A stretch of DNA of 64,000 nucleotides from the NCBI RefSeq assembly GCF_965204935.1, contig NZ_CBDBFO010000002.1; one strand, written 5' to 3'. Under the pieces are notes generated by a model. The model did not search any database. It had not been told where the DNA came from and was given only the letters and a program-made list of their open reading frames with translations. Shown one piece after another: positions 24,487 to 33,232 of this stretch (position 1 is its first letter; each line of letters opens with the position of its first letter). A program made the position numbers and the translations under genes. This DNA comes from Hoeflea_A sp965204935 (GTDB taxonomy: Bacteria > Pseudomonadota > Alphaproteobacteria > Rhizobiales > Rhizobiaceae).

Positions 24487-25038
24487 ATGACGTGGGACTC
24501 CGCCATCCAGGCTTCGGCACGGATTTCTGCACGCCTCGGTGGTTTGACGATATTGGTGTCCGCGGTCCTGGTCACACTGGAAGTGATTTCGCGCAATCTG
24601 GGTTTGGGCTTTCGTTTTCACGCTTTTGAGCTGACGAATTTCGGCTTCGCGGCAGCCGTGGCCTTTGGATTTTCCTATGCGCTCGCGCAGCGCGCCCATA
24701 TCCGCATCGACATTTTGTACCAGCAACTGCCCGTGTCGCTGAGGGCATTTCTCGATTGTCTGTCGCTGCTGACCCTGTTCCTTCTGGCCGCCGGCATGAG
24801 CTACTACGCTTGGGGCGTCGTTGCGCAGAGCGCTAAACTGGGGGCCCGGCCCAACAGCACGCTCGATATTCCACTCGCCGTTCCACAGGCAATCTGGGCC
24901 TCCGGCCTGACGTGGTTCATGCTGATCGCGCTGGCCCTGCTGCTTCGTTCGGTGCTGATCCTGTTCGCAAACGGTCCCGCTGCAACCCACCAGGCCTTTG
25001 GCGTCATGGTGGAAAGAGGCCAGGGGAGCACCGAATGA
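24487..25038 (+). CDS. TRAP transporter small permease (DctQ family)
   Basis: The 183-residue protein has four hydrophobic segments with a conserved DctQ core (EVISRNLGLGFRFHAFELTNFGF and RAHIRIDILYQQLP). The ATG at 24487 follows a GGGGCGG ribosome site; the open frame extends 36 bases upstream without support. It is the first gene of the operator-controlled TRAP cluster, and its stop overlaps the DctM start (ATGA). Confidence 0.92.
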   Translation: MTWDSAIQASARISARLGGLTILVSAVLVTLEVISRNLGLGFRFHAFELTNFGFAAAVAFGFSYALAQRAHIRIDILYQQLPVSLRAFLDCLSLLTLFLLAAGMSYYAWGVVAQSAKLGARPNSTLDIPLAVPQAIWASGLTWFMLIALALLLRSVLILFANGPAATHQAFGVMVERGQGSTE

Positions 25039-26330
25039 TCCCCACGGCCACAACAGTCCTCATAACACTCGTGCTCATGTCGCTTCCGGTGGCCGTTGTC
25101 CTCGTTGCTCTCGGGATCGGCATGTCGGAGCTTTACTCGTTTTTTCCGCTTTTGCCGGCTGCCGGCGAGATCTTGTGGTCGTCCTCGACCGAGTTCGTGC
25201 TCGTTGCGGTTCCGATGTTTATCCTGATGGGCGAAATCCTGCTGCGTTGCGGCGTGGCGCGTGACATGTACGAAGCGCTGGATAAATGGGTGAACCGGAT
25301 CCCCGGCGGTCTGATGCACACCAATATCGCCTCGTGCACCATATTCTCGGCGACGTCGGGTTCTTCCGTCGCAACCGCCGCGACAATCGGGACCGTTGCC
25401 ATTCCGAACATGCGGCGCCTCGGCTATCGTCCGTCGCTCTATCTCGGCTCAATCGCGGCCGGCGGCACGCTGGGCATCCTGATCCCGCCCTCGATCAACA
25501 TGATCCTCTTCGGTGTCCTGGCCGAGGTTTCGATCACACAGCTTTATCTCGCCGCCCTGCTGCCGGGTATTCTGCTCGCGGTGCTCTTTTCACTTGCCGT
25601 TCTGGTAATATCCATCTGGCGGCCGGAAATTGACGGCACCGCTTCGCCGTCGACATGGCGGGAGCGCATCATTGCCGTCAGGGCGCTTCTGGCGCCGGTC
25701 GGTCTGTTCGCGGTCGTTGTCGGCTCGATCTATGCCGGCTTTGCAACACCCACCGAGGCGGCCGCTCTGGGGGTCATCGCAGCCCTTCTTATTGCGGCAT
25801 TCCGCGGCAGGTTGACCATGCGCTCTCTCGGTGAAGCGCTTGAGGGAACGATGCGCACCACCGCGATGGTCATGCTGATCGTTTTGTCCGCGTTTTTTCT
25901 CAATTTCGTGCTGGTTTCGATCGGGCTGACAGGCCAGATCGCGGATGCGATCCGGGCGATCGATCTCAGTCCCACCGCCGTTCTTCTCATGATTGTGGCG
26001 AGTTACCTCATCCTCGGCTGCTTCATGGAGACGCTGTCATTGATGATTGCGACGACCCCGATTGTTGCGTCGGTCGTGGCGGCGCTCGGCTATGACCTCG
26101 TGTGGTTCGGTGTCGTGTTCATGATCCTGATCGAAGCGGCGCTGATCACCCCCCCGATCGGGGTCAATCTCTTTGTCGTGCAAAGCGTTCGAACAGTCTC
26201 GGACGCCGGGCCCATCCGAGACGTCATGCTCGGGGTCGTGCCGTTTTTCGTGATGATGATCGGCATGATCGGCCTGCTGATCGCCTTTCCAAACCTGGCG
26301 CTCTGGCTTCCGAGCCTCGTCATGCCCTGA
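25035..26330 (+). CDS. TRAP transporter large permease (DctM family)
   Basis: The 431-residue membrane protein has the DctM hallmarks VPMFILMGEILLRCGVARDMYE, TIFSATSGSSVATAATIGTVA and GTLGILIPPSINMILFG. With the neighbouring Q and P genes it forms a complete TRAP transporter in Q-M-P order, unlike the P-Q-M order of the next set. Confidence 0.95.
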   Translation: MIPTATTVLITLVLMSLPVAVVLVALGIGMSELYSFFPLLPAAGEILWSSSTEFVLVAVPMFILMGEILLRCGVARDMYEALDKWVNRIPGGLMHTNIASCTIFSATSGSSVATAATIGTVAIPNMRRLGYRPSLYLGSIAAGGTLGILIPPSINMILFGVLAEVSITQLYLAALLPGILLAVLFSLAVLVISIWRPEIDGTASPSTWRERIIAVRALLAPVGLFAVVVGSIYAGFATPTEAAALGVIAALLIAAFRGRLTMRSLGEALEGTMRTTAMVMLIVLSAFFLNFVLVSIGLTGQIADAIRAIDLSPTAVLLMIVASYLILGCFMETLSLMIATTPIVASVVAALGYDLVWFGVVFMILIEAALITPPIGVNLFVVQSVRTVSDAGPIRDVMLGVVPFFVMMIGMIGLLIAFPNLALWLPSLVMP

Positions 26331-26357
26331 AGACCCGAATTAATAATGGAGGAAAAG

Positions 26358-27389
26358 ATGAAGACATACGTCAAGCTAGCCGTGATCGCCGGATTCTCGT
26401 TTTGCGCCGGCGCTGCCGCGGCCGATACGTCGGTCAACGTTGTCGGCAATATCGGGATCACCACACAATCCAAGACCCTGGAAGCGCCGTTCTGGAACGA
26501 AGGTATCGTCTCCGCATCGGATGGCCGGATCACGGCGAACTTCAAGCCGTGGAATGAAATGGGACTCAAGGGGCCCGAGGTCTTCCGGCTGCTTGGGCAA
26601 GGCACCATGAACATCGCGACCGCTCAGCTTGGTCACCATGCAGGTGATGCGCCGATCAACGACGCCACCGACCTTGCCGGCCTCTCGCCGACGATTGAGG
26701 ATTTTCGCAAGGTTACCGATGCATTTCGACCGTCGCTTGCCGCGTTTTACGCGGACAATCTGCAACTGGAATTGCTGACCATGCAGAGCTTTCAGGCGCA
26801 GATCCTTTATTGCCGCGACGAGTTCAAAGGCCTTACCGACCTGAAAGGACGGAAAGTGCGGTCATCGGGCGCAAGCCAGGCCGATTTCATTGAGCACTTT
26901 GGCGGAACAGCGGTGAACATGTCGTTTGGCGAAGTTCAGCAAGGCCTCCAGCAAGGCGTGATCGACTGCGCGATCACCGGCACGTTGGGTGGTTATTCGG
27001 CCAAGTGGCATGAGGGCGCGAAGTTTCTCTACACCCTGCCGATCAACTGGGGAGCCGGCGCAACCGCTGCCAACAAAGGCTGGTGGGACGGGCTTTCCGA
27101 GGACGATCGCGAATTGATCCGTACAGAGCTGGCTGAACTGGAAGAAGCCATGTGGGCGCTGAATGCTGAGGAAAACGAGATCGGCATTGCCTGCAACACA
27201 ACCGGTCCCTGCCCGCTTGGAGACCCGGCCGGAATGACCCGCGTGGACCCCTCGCCCGAAGACATAGAGCTGCGCAACGCGGCCATGCGTGAATCCGTTC
27301 TTCCGGGTTTCGCGGCCCGCTGCGGAGCAGATTGTGTCGCCGCATTCAACGCAGCAATCGGTCCTGTTGCCGGATTGACTATCGAGTAG
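26358..27389 (+). CDS. TRAP transporter solute-binding protein (DctP family), divergent
   Basis: The 343-residue secreted protein has a signal peptide MKTYVKLAVIAGFSFCAGAAA and the DctP-type segment DLKGRKVRSSGASQADFIEHF, whose Arg normally binds a carboxylate. The ATG at 26358 is chosen because GGAGG lies five to nine bases upstream, which overlaps the alternative ATG at 26346. The C-terminal lobe has four cysteines (CNTTGPCP; RCGADCVAAF) that could form periplasmic disulfides, which is unusual for DctP. A hairpin with a T-run follows. Confidence 0.9.
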   Translation: MKTYVKLAVIAGFSFCAGAAAADTSVNVVGNIGITTQSKTLEAPFWNEGIVSASDGRITANFKPWNEMGLKGPEVFRLLGQGTMNIATAQLGHHAGDAPINDATDLAGLSPTIEDFRKVTDAFRPSLAAFYADNLQLELLTMQSFQAQILYCRDEFKGLTDLKGRKVRSSGASQADFIEHFGGTAVNMSFGEVQQGLQQGVIDCAITGTLGGYSAKWHEGAKFLYTLPINWGAGATAANKGWWDGLSEDDRELIRTELAELEEAMWALNAEENEIGIACNTTGPCPLGDPAGMTRVDPSPEDIELRNAAMRESVLPGFAARCGADCVAAFNAAIGPVAGLTIE

Positions 27390-27396
27390 GCCGCCG

Positions 27397-27433
27397 GGGG
27401 CCGCCTGCGACTTTTCGGTGGCCCCGCCCTTTT
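27397..27433 (+). terminator. Terminator-like hairpin between the two tandem TRAP sets
   Basis: GGGGCCGCC (27397-27405) and GGTGGCCCC (27417-27425) form a 9-bp stem with one G-U pair, followed within a few bases by TTTT (27430-27433). Transcription of the next TRAP set may be reduced by it. Confidence 0.55.
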
Positions 27434-27480
27434 CGTCGGATCAGGTCCGGCAAATACCAGAAAAAGCAAAGGAGTACGTC

Positions 27481-28464
27481 ATGAAATTCAGGTTCGCCAT
27501 CTTAGCTGCCGTATTGGCAGCAGCCACGTTGCCTGCCAAGGCAGCCGATGTGGAATGGGACGTGTCGGTGCCGTGGGGTGCCTCCGAGTTCCACTCGGTG
27601 AATGCGATGAATTTCGCCAAGCGCATCGAGGAAGAAACGGGCGGCGCCGTCAAGATGACGGTGCATCCGGGAGGCGCCTTGGGAATACGCGCCAATGAAA
27701 GCCTGCGGGCCGTCGAAGACGGTGCCGTTCCGATGGCGGAGTATGCTCTATTCCAGAATGTCGGTGACGTGCCGATCCTTGGCATCGAATCGATTCCGTT
27801 CCTCATCCAGGACTATGGTCAACTTCGCCAGATGCATGATCTGGTGCGTCCGCTTTGGGAAGAAGAGCTGATGAAGCGCAACCAGAAGGCGCTCTACATT
27901 GTGCCGTGGCCAAGCCAGAACTTCTTCACCAAGGAACCGGTGGAGAGCATGGATGATCTGTCGGGCGTGCGCTTTCGCACCTATGACGCGAACACTGCGA
28001 CCATGATCCAAAGGCTTGGTGCGGTGCCGCTTCAAATGAACTCTCCCGATGTCGTCCCGGCCCTGGCCACCGGAAAGTTGGACGCCGTGATGACCTCGGG
28101 ATCGACCGCGGCCGCGCAAAAGTACTGGGAGTTCCTGAAGCACACCTACAACACCAACCATCTGTGGGCTTCGAATGCCATGGCGGTCAATCTGGATGTC
28201 TGGAATGAACTGACCCCGGAACAGCAGGCGACGATCGAACGTATCGCCGCTGAGATGGAACCCGGTTTCTGGGCCATTTCGGAAGCGGAGCACGAAAAGC
28301 GCATGCAGCAACTCATGGATAACGGCATGACGGTTTCCGCCCCATCGCCGGCTCTGGCCAAGGCGATGCGCGACGAAACCGAAAACATGGCGGGTGAGTT
28401 CGCTGAGCGGGTCGAAGGCTCAGGCGAGATCATCGAAAAATTCCGCGCGGCGACCGGCAACTGA
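27481..28464 (+). CDS. TRAP transporter solute-binding protein (DctP family)
   Basis: The 327-residue protein has a signal peptide (MKFRFAILAAVLAAATLPAKA). The DctP motif DLSGVRFRTYDANTATMIQRLGAVPLQ contains the carboxylate-binding Arg. ATG 27481 has AAAGGAG eight bases upstream. It is the first gene of the second TRAP set of this cluster. It is not closely similar to the preceding P protein, so the two transporters are probably not a recent duplication and take different solutes. Confidence 0.95.
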   Translation: MKFRFAILAAVLAAATLPAKAADVEWDVSVPWGASEFHSVNAMNFAKRIEEETGGAVKMTVHPGGALGIRANESLRAVEDGAVPMAEYALFQNVGDVPILGIESIPFLIQDYGQLRQMHDLVRPLWEEELMKRNQKALYIVPWPSQNFFTKEPVESMDDLSGVRFRTYDANTATMIQRLGAVPLQMNSPDVVPALATGKLDAVMTSGSTAAAQKYWEFLKHTYNTNHLWASNAMAVNLDVWNELTPEQQATIERIAAEMEPGFWAISEAEHEKRMQQLMDNGMTVSAPSPALAKAMRDETENMAGEFAERVEGSGEIIEKFRAATGN

Positions 28465-28481
28465 ACGCACGCTTCCCTCCC

Positions 28482-28509
28482 GGCACGGGCCCGACTGCGG
28501 GCCCGTGCC
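28482..28509 (+). promoter_or_regulatory. Intercistronic hairpin between TRAP P and Q genes
   Basis: GGCACGGGCCCG (28482-28493) and CGGGCCCGTGCC (28498-28509) form a perfect 12-bp stem with a 4-base loop and no T-run. It has the same place and likely role as the hairpins at 11523-11545 and 19987-20007. Confidence 0.75.
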
Positions 28510-28534
28510 ATACAGTTCGACCAACGGGACATAG

Positions 28535-29050
28535 ATGCGCGCGATCTTGAAAGCCATAGATCTTGTCTGCCTGTCCGGAGCGACCGTCGCCGCGATCGGA
28601 TGCGCGGCCATGGCGGTCATGCTAATCATAGAAGTCATCGCGACCTCGTTCTTTGCCTTTTCGCAGCCATGGGCGGTTGAATATTCCGGGTATTTTCTGG
28701 CTGCTGCGCTTTTTGCCGGTTCCGGCTGGACGCTCGGCCAGGGTGGTCATATTCGCGTCAACCTCCTACTTCAAATGCTGCAAACGCGGCACTTGCGTAT
28801 CGCTGATCTGGCCATGACGATCTTTGCGCTCGGCATCGCCAGCTATGTGTGCCTGGCGACGATCGAAAACATGCTGCGCAGTCTCGAGCTGGGCTCGGTC
28901 TCCTATTATCCCAGCCGCACACCGATCTGGATTCCGCAAGCCGTGCTGGCGTTTGGCTGGCTCGCTCTTTGTCTCGGTCTCGTCGGTCGCGGCCTGCGTC
29001 TGATTTCCGGACTGCCGGCAGACGCAAGCGAACAGGGTCAATCCGAATGA
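28535..29050 (+). CDS. TRAP transporter small permease (DctQ family)
   Basis: The 171-residue protein has four hydrophobic segments and the DctQ region FSQPWAVEYSGYFLAAALF with GQGGHIRVNLLLQ. It follows a strong intercistronic hairpin, and its stop overlaps the start of the large permease (ATGA). Confidence 0.92.
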   Translation: MRAILKAIDLVCLSGATVAAIGCAAMAVMLIIEVIATSFFAFSQPWAVEYSGYFLAAALFAGSGWTLGQGGHIRVNLLLQMLQTRHLRIADLAMTIFALGIASYVCLATIENMLRSLELGSVSYYPSRTPIWIPQAVLAFGWLALCLGLVGRGLRLISGLPADASEQGQSE

Positions 29051-30339
29051 CCGGTCCGTTGAGCCTGATATCGCTTCTGCTCGCGATCTTCCTAGCAGGC
29101 GGCCTTTGGGTGGGCTTCGCGCTCATGGCCGTCGGGATCATCTCACTCGAGATGTTCAAGACGATGCGTGTCGATCGTTTTCTTGCCGGCGATGTGTGGG
29201 GCACGGCGACTGCCCTGGAGCTTGTAACCCTGCCACTCTTCATCCTGATGGGCGAAATCCTGTTCCGCACGCGGCTCTCGGAAAATCTCTTTTCCGGCCT
29301 CGCGCCATTCGTGCGGCGGCTGCCGGGACGGCTGCTCCACGTGAACATTCTCGGATGCACCATGTTTGCCGCCGTATCCGGATCCTCGGCCGCAACCACG
29401 GCGACCGTTGGCCGCATCACGACAGCCGAACTGAACGCCCGCGGCTATGATGACGGCCTGGTGCTGGGAAGCCTTGCCGGGGCTGGAACAATCGGTTTTC
29501 TTATTCCGCCATCCATTCCGCTGATCGTGTATGGCGTCCTTGCCGAGGTCTCGATACTCGATCTTTTCATAGCCGGTATCTTGCCGGGCCTGCTGCTCGC
29601 CGCCATGTTCATGCTCTATATCGGCGCTGCGGCCCTTGCGCAGCCCGGTGCGGCGTCGTCACCGGAGCCCTCGACGAGCCTTGCGCAAAAGGCCAGCGCG
29701 CTTGGCAAGCTGCTTCCCACACTGATGCTGATCATCCTTGTCATCGGCTCGATGTATGTGGGCTTCGCCTCGGTGACCGAGGCTGCCGCGATCGGGGTGC
29801 TGGGCGCCTCGATCCTGGCCGCCTTCGAGCGGCAATTCAACATCAGGATGATCTGGAACGCGCTGCTCGGCACGGTTCAGACGTGTTCGATGATCGGTTT
29901 GATCATCGCCGGCGCGCTGTTTCTGTCCAAGGCTATGGCACGCCTCGGCATCCCGACCGAGGTCGCCAATGCCATACAGGCGTTGGAACTCGCACCGGTG
30001 ACGCTGATCCTGCTTCTAATGCTGTTCTATCTGGCGCTGGGCTGCTTTCTCGACGGGCTTTCCACCATTGTCATGACTTTACCGGTGACGCTTCCGCTGG
30101 TCGTCGGCGCCGGTTTCGACCCGGTGTGGTTCGGCATCTTTCTGATTGTCACCATTGAAATGGCTCAGATCACGCCGCCCATCGGCTTCAATCTTTTTGT
30201 CATAAAGGGACTGACGGGCAAGAGTATCGCGCGCATCGCAAGGGCAGCCGCACCCTTTTGCGGCATCATGATCCTGCTCGTGCTTCTGCTGATCGGATTT
30301 CCGGAACTTGCGACATGGCTGCCACAATCAGCACGCTAA
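29047..30339 (+). CDS. TRAP transporter large permease (DctM family)
   Basis: The 430-residue protein has the DctM patterns LPLFILMGEILFRTRLSENLF, GCTMFAAVSGSSAATTATVG, GTIGFLIPPSIPLIVYG and AQITPPIGFNLFVIKGL. It is the second DctM gene in the operator-controlled cluster and is followed after 31 bases by the racemase-like gene. Confidence 0.95.
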   Translation: MTGPLSLISLLLAIFLAGGLWVGFALMAVGIISLEMFKTMRVDRFLAGDVWGTATALELVTLPLFILMGEILFRTRLSENLFSGLAPFVRRLPGRLLHVNILGCTMFAAVSGSSAATTATVGRITTAELNARGYDDGLVLGSLAGAGTIGFLIPPSIPLIVYGVLAEVSILDLFIAGILPGLLLAAMFMLYIGAAALAQPGAASSPEPSTSLAQKASALGKLLPTLMLIILVIGSMYVGFASVTEAAAIGVLGASILAAFERQFNIRMIWNALLGTVQTCSMIGLIIAGALFLSKAMARLGIPTEVANAIQALELAPVTLILLLMLFYLALGCFLDGLSTIVMTLPVTLPLVVGAGFDPVWFGIFLIVTIEMAQITPPIGFNLFVIKGLTGKSIARIARAAAPFCGIMILLVLLLIGFPELATWLPQSAR

Positions 30340-30370
30340 TCGAACCCTGTCACAACAATGGAGAGAGCGC

Positions 30371-31117
30371 ATGGCTGACAGTCTAGGACATCGGATGAAG
30401 TTTGGTGTTGTTGTGCCTTCGACCAACACGTCGGTGCAGCCGGAAGTCGATGCCATGCGGCCGGTGGGCGTGACAAATCACGTATCACGCATCCATATTC
30501 CCAATATTCCGGTGACAAATGACGATGACTTCAACAAGCTGATTGAGGGCATCCGCGATGCGACCGATGAAGCGATCGACCGTGTCGTCACATGTGGCCC
30601 GGGCCATGTCATTCTCGGCATGGCCGCCGAAACGTTCTGGGAGGGTCTCGAAGGGGCTGCCAAGCTCCAGAAGAACATGGAAGATCGCGCCGGCGTTCCC
30701 GTGACAATGGCATCCGATGCCTACGTTGAAGCGCTGAAAGCGTATGGAGACATCAAGAAGATTGCAGTGTTCACGCCCTATATGCCGGTGGCCGACAAAC
30801 GGGTGCAAGATTTCTTCAACGAGTGCGGGTATGAAGTCGCAGCCTTCACCAGTCTCAGGTGCGAAAGCCCGCAACTGATTGCGCATGTGTCGGAGGCAAC
30901 GCTGAGGGATACGGTCCAGGAGATTGACGGGCCGGATATCGATGCCATCGTCCAGGTTGGCACGAACCTGGCGTTTGCGAGGGTTGCCGCGATGGCCGAA
31001 TTCTGGCTTGGCAAACCGGTCATCGCGGTCAGCACCGCGACCTACTGGCTCGCGCTTCGACGCGCCGGTATTACGGACCGCGTTGCGGGATTCGGTCGGC
31101 TTCTCGAGGAATTCTGA
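30371..31117 (+). CDS. Asp/Glu racemase-superfamily protein, maleate isomerase / arylmalonate decarboxylase-like
   Basis: The 248-residue protein has the family N-terminus FGVVVPSTNTSVQPEVD. The enzymes of this family use one or two active-site cysteines. The first position is TCGPGHVILG here, but the usual second-cysteine motif 'xCTNLR' is replaced by QVGTNLAF, so the second cysteine is Gly. A decarboxylase-like or altered chemistry is possible. ATG 30371 has GGAGAGAG before it. The gene closes the TRAP cluster and is convergent with the GntR gene 13 bases away. It probably acts on a solute imported by the cluster. Confidence 0.82.
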   Translation: MADSLGHRMKFGVVVPSTNTSVQPEVDAMRPVGVTNHVSRIHIPNIPVTNDDDFNKLIEGIRDATDEAIDRVVTCGPGHVILGMAAETFWEGLEGAAKLQKNMEDRAGVPVTMASDAYVEALKAYGDIKKIAVFTPYMPVADKRVQDFFNECGYEVAAFTSLRCESPQLIAHVSEATLRDTVQEIDGPDIDAIVQVGTNLAFARVAAMAEFWLGKPVIAVSTATYWLALRRAGITDRVAGFGRLLEEF

Positions 31118-31130
31118 GGATCGACGCCCG

Positions 31131-31889
31131 TCACTCGCGACGGATGATCTGGCTGTATGTGAACCCGCCCAGGCGATGCCAGTTGAGCGAGACAATGATC
31201 GGTCGGCTATCCGCATCCAGGTACCGGCGCGTGACAAGGATCGCATTGTCGTCCGAACGTTCACCCAGCAGGACCGCAATATCCTCGACAAGCCTGACAG
31301 TCGTGATTTCCTGATGGACCTCGTAAATCGGCACACCGAATTGTTCTTCGATCAATCGGTGTATTGCACCCGTATGGCTTTTGAGCTGCGGGGCGATCGA
31401 GTCAAAGTCCTGATGAACAAAGACGTGGGAAACGCATATGACGGCGCCTTCCGATGTTGTTCGGATGCCCTTGGCCATCAGCCACTCACGGCCGGGCTTT
31501 CTGCCCAGTTGCACCGCCAGATCGGCGTCCGGTACGATCCTTTCGATATGATCAAGGACCAGGCGCGTGTCCGCTGCATAGTCGTAAAGTTCCGACAACG
31601 AGGTCAGGGATTGCGCGTAGACCGGCCGCTCCACATCGGAGATGACTTCACTGCCCCTGCCCTGCCGACGCTCGACCATGCCATCCTCGCCGAGCAATCT
31701 GAGCGCTTCACGAACCGTGTATCGACTGGAACCGAACCGGCCGCAAAGTTCCTGCTCGGTCGGCAGCAGCGAACCCACAGGGTACTTTCCGGAAACGATG
31801 TCCTGTTTGATTTCCCGCGCCATCCGGCGATAAAGCGGCGATTCCCATTCCCGGCCGCTCGCCGGTCCGATTGATGCGCGTTTCGTCAT
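31131..31889 (-). CDS. GntR-family regulator, HutC/UTRA subfamily; candidate master repressor of the catabolic island
   Basis: The 252-residue protein has a winged helix-turn-helix at about residues 17-85 (SPLYRRMAREIKQDIVSG...LPTEQELCGRFGSSRYTVREALRLL) and a UTRA ligand domain from about residue 95 to the end (RPIIVSLNWHRLGGFTYSQII). The start overlaps the stop of the CoA-transferase gene (ATGA), so it is co-transcribed from the promoter with operator site b and would be autoregulated. HutC-type proteins such as DasR/NagR bind GTC-N2-GAC palindromes, which fits the TTGTCCGGACAA sites. It is the only GntR gene in the window. Confidence 0.88.
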   Translation of the reverse strand: MTKRASIGPASGREWESPLYRRMAREIKQDIVSGKYPVGSLLPTEQELCGRFGSSRYTVREALRLLGEDGMVERRQGRGSEVISDVERPVYAQSLTSLSELYDYAADTRLVLDHIERIVPDADLAVQLGRKPGREWLMAKGIRTTSEGAVICVSHVFVHQDFDSIAPQLKSHTGAIHRLIEEQFGVPIYEVHQEITTVRLVEDIAVLLGERSDDNAILVTRRYLDADSRPIIVSLNWHRLGGFTYSQIIRRE

Positions 31890-33139
31890 GCCGGCTCCCG
31901 TCCCCGCCGAATCGCAACCCAGTCGTCGGCCAAGCTATCACGAAACTCCGGACTGGCGATACTGATCAGAAGCTCGGCACGCTGATCCATATCAGCATGC
32001 TGCAGATTGACCGCGCCATGTTCGGTCACCACCCAATGTGCATCCGACCGGGCTATGGTCACGGGATTATTGGGATTCAACCGCGCGACTATCCTGCTGC
32101 GGCGACCCTTTGCGGCCGTCGAAGGCAGTGCGACAATGCTTCGCCCGCCATCCGACGCATTGGCGCCGCGGATGAAGTCTGCCAACCCGCCGTGCCCGGT
32201 TATCTGGCTGTCGCCGATGAACTCTCCGTTGCACTGACCATAAAGATCAACCTCGAGAACGGAGTTGATGGCTACAAAGCTCTCCAGGCTGCGCAAGACG
32301 GCTGCATCATGGGTCACGGCGACAGACGCAAAACGTACGCGTTCATGGCGCGCGATGTCCTGGTAGAAAGCACGCGACCCAAGCGCGACACCGGTCAGCA
32401 CGCCCCTTTGGAACATGCCCTCACAAAGCGCCTCATGCAGCCGATCCGAAACCATTCCGCCATGAACGGCCAGATCGGGGGTTTCGGACAAGGCATCGAC
32501 AATTGCTGGCTGCAGTTTTCCTATTCCGAACTGAACGGTATCGCCCGGACGAACCAGCTCCGCGGCTTTGACGGCAATGTCCGCCAGGGTGTGCGATGGC
32601 GCTCCGGCACTATATTCAATCAGATCGTGCGGTGCTTCGATCAGCGCAGAGAACCTGTCTTGAGGGACCGCGGGACCGTTGCGCGTGACAGGCATTTGTG
32701 GATTGATTTGCCCGATCAGGGGAATGCCGGCCTCGACCAGGGCCGGGATGAAATCGGCACAAACACCCAAGCTTATCAGGCCCTTTTCCGGCGGCGCGAC
32801 CTGAAACACCGCACCCGAAATGCCGTGGCCGGAACGAAACCATTTGTAGGCCGAGGAGTAATGCGCCGGCAGCACACGCACGCGTCCCGAGGCCGTTCCC
32901 GCCTGAAGGTCCGGTGTCGCGAATATCGTTGTCACATTAGCATTTTCGCAGATCGCCGTCGGGTCAAAGCTGTTGACGCCGGGAATCCATATTCCCGTGA
33001 ATTCGCGATCAGCCCCTATTTGAGGATCTTCGCGGAGCGCTTCCAGGAAAGCCGTCGGCTCGCCACAGGCCCCGGCGAGAAAGATGGCTCCGTTCTTGTC
33101 CAATCCGGAGATCGCGTCAGCCCAAAGTGCTGCGTTCAT
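31886..33139 (-). CDS. Acetyl-CoA hydrolase/transferase family protein (4-hydroxybutyrate CoA-transferase-like)
   Basis: This is a 417-residue family I type CoA-transferase. Conserved features include FGIGKLQPAIVDAL, AVHGGMVSDRLHEAL and INSVLEVDLYGQCNGE, in which the Glu of the INSxLEVDLxGQ motif is the expected catalytic residue. Such enzymes transfer CoA from acetyl- or another acyl-CoA to a carboxylate such as a hydroxy- or short-chain acid. The start is at 33139, and the promoter region with operator site b is shared with the divergent MmgE/PrpD gene. The regulator is encoded directly downstream. Confidence 0.88.
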   Translation of the reverse strand: MNAALWADAISGLDKNGAIFLAGACGEPTAFLEALREDPQIGADREFTGIWIPGVNSFDPTAICENANVTTIFATPDLQAGTASGRVRVLPAHYSSAYKWFRSGHGISGAVFQVAPPEKGLISLGVCADFIPALVEAGIPLIGQINPQMPVTRNGPAVPQDRFSALIEAPHDLIEYSAGAPSHTLADIAVKAAELVRPGDTVQFGIGKLQPAIVDALSETPDLAVHGGMVSDRLHEALCEGMFQRGVLTGVALGSRAFYQDIARHERVRFASVAVTHDAAVLRSLESFVAINSVLEVDLYGQCNGEFIGDSQITGHGGLADFIRGANASDGGRSIVALPSTAAKGRRSRIVARLNPNNPVTIARSDAHWVVTEHGAVNLQHADMDQRAELLISIASPEFRDSLADDWVAIRRGREPA

Positions 33140-33164
33140 GGCTGTCCAACTCTCGTCTTGTGCA

Positions 33165-33206
33165 TTGCATCACCACCGGTGGCCTGATAAATATGTCCGG
33201 ACAAAT
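33165..33206 (+). promoter_or_regulatory. Promoter with GntR-type operator (site b), shared divergent region
   Basis: TTGCAT (33165-33170), 17-base spacer, TAAATA (33188-33193), with operator ATATGTCCGGACAAAT (33191-33206) on top of the -10/start region for the MmgE/PrpD operon. The same operator lies upstream of the CoA-transferase-GntR pair on the minus strand, whose own promoter elements are weaker. Confidence 0.8.
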
Positions 33207-33232
33207 ATCACGTTTCAGGCCCTGCAATCTAT

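Noticed and set aside
24487..30339. Possible tandem duplication of a TRAP transporter
   Set aside because: Gene order differs (Q-M-P against P-Q-M) and the binding proteins share no more than family motifs, so they are independent systems.
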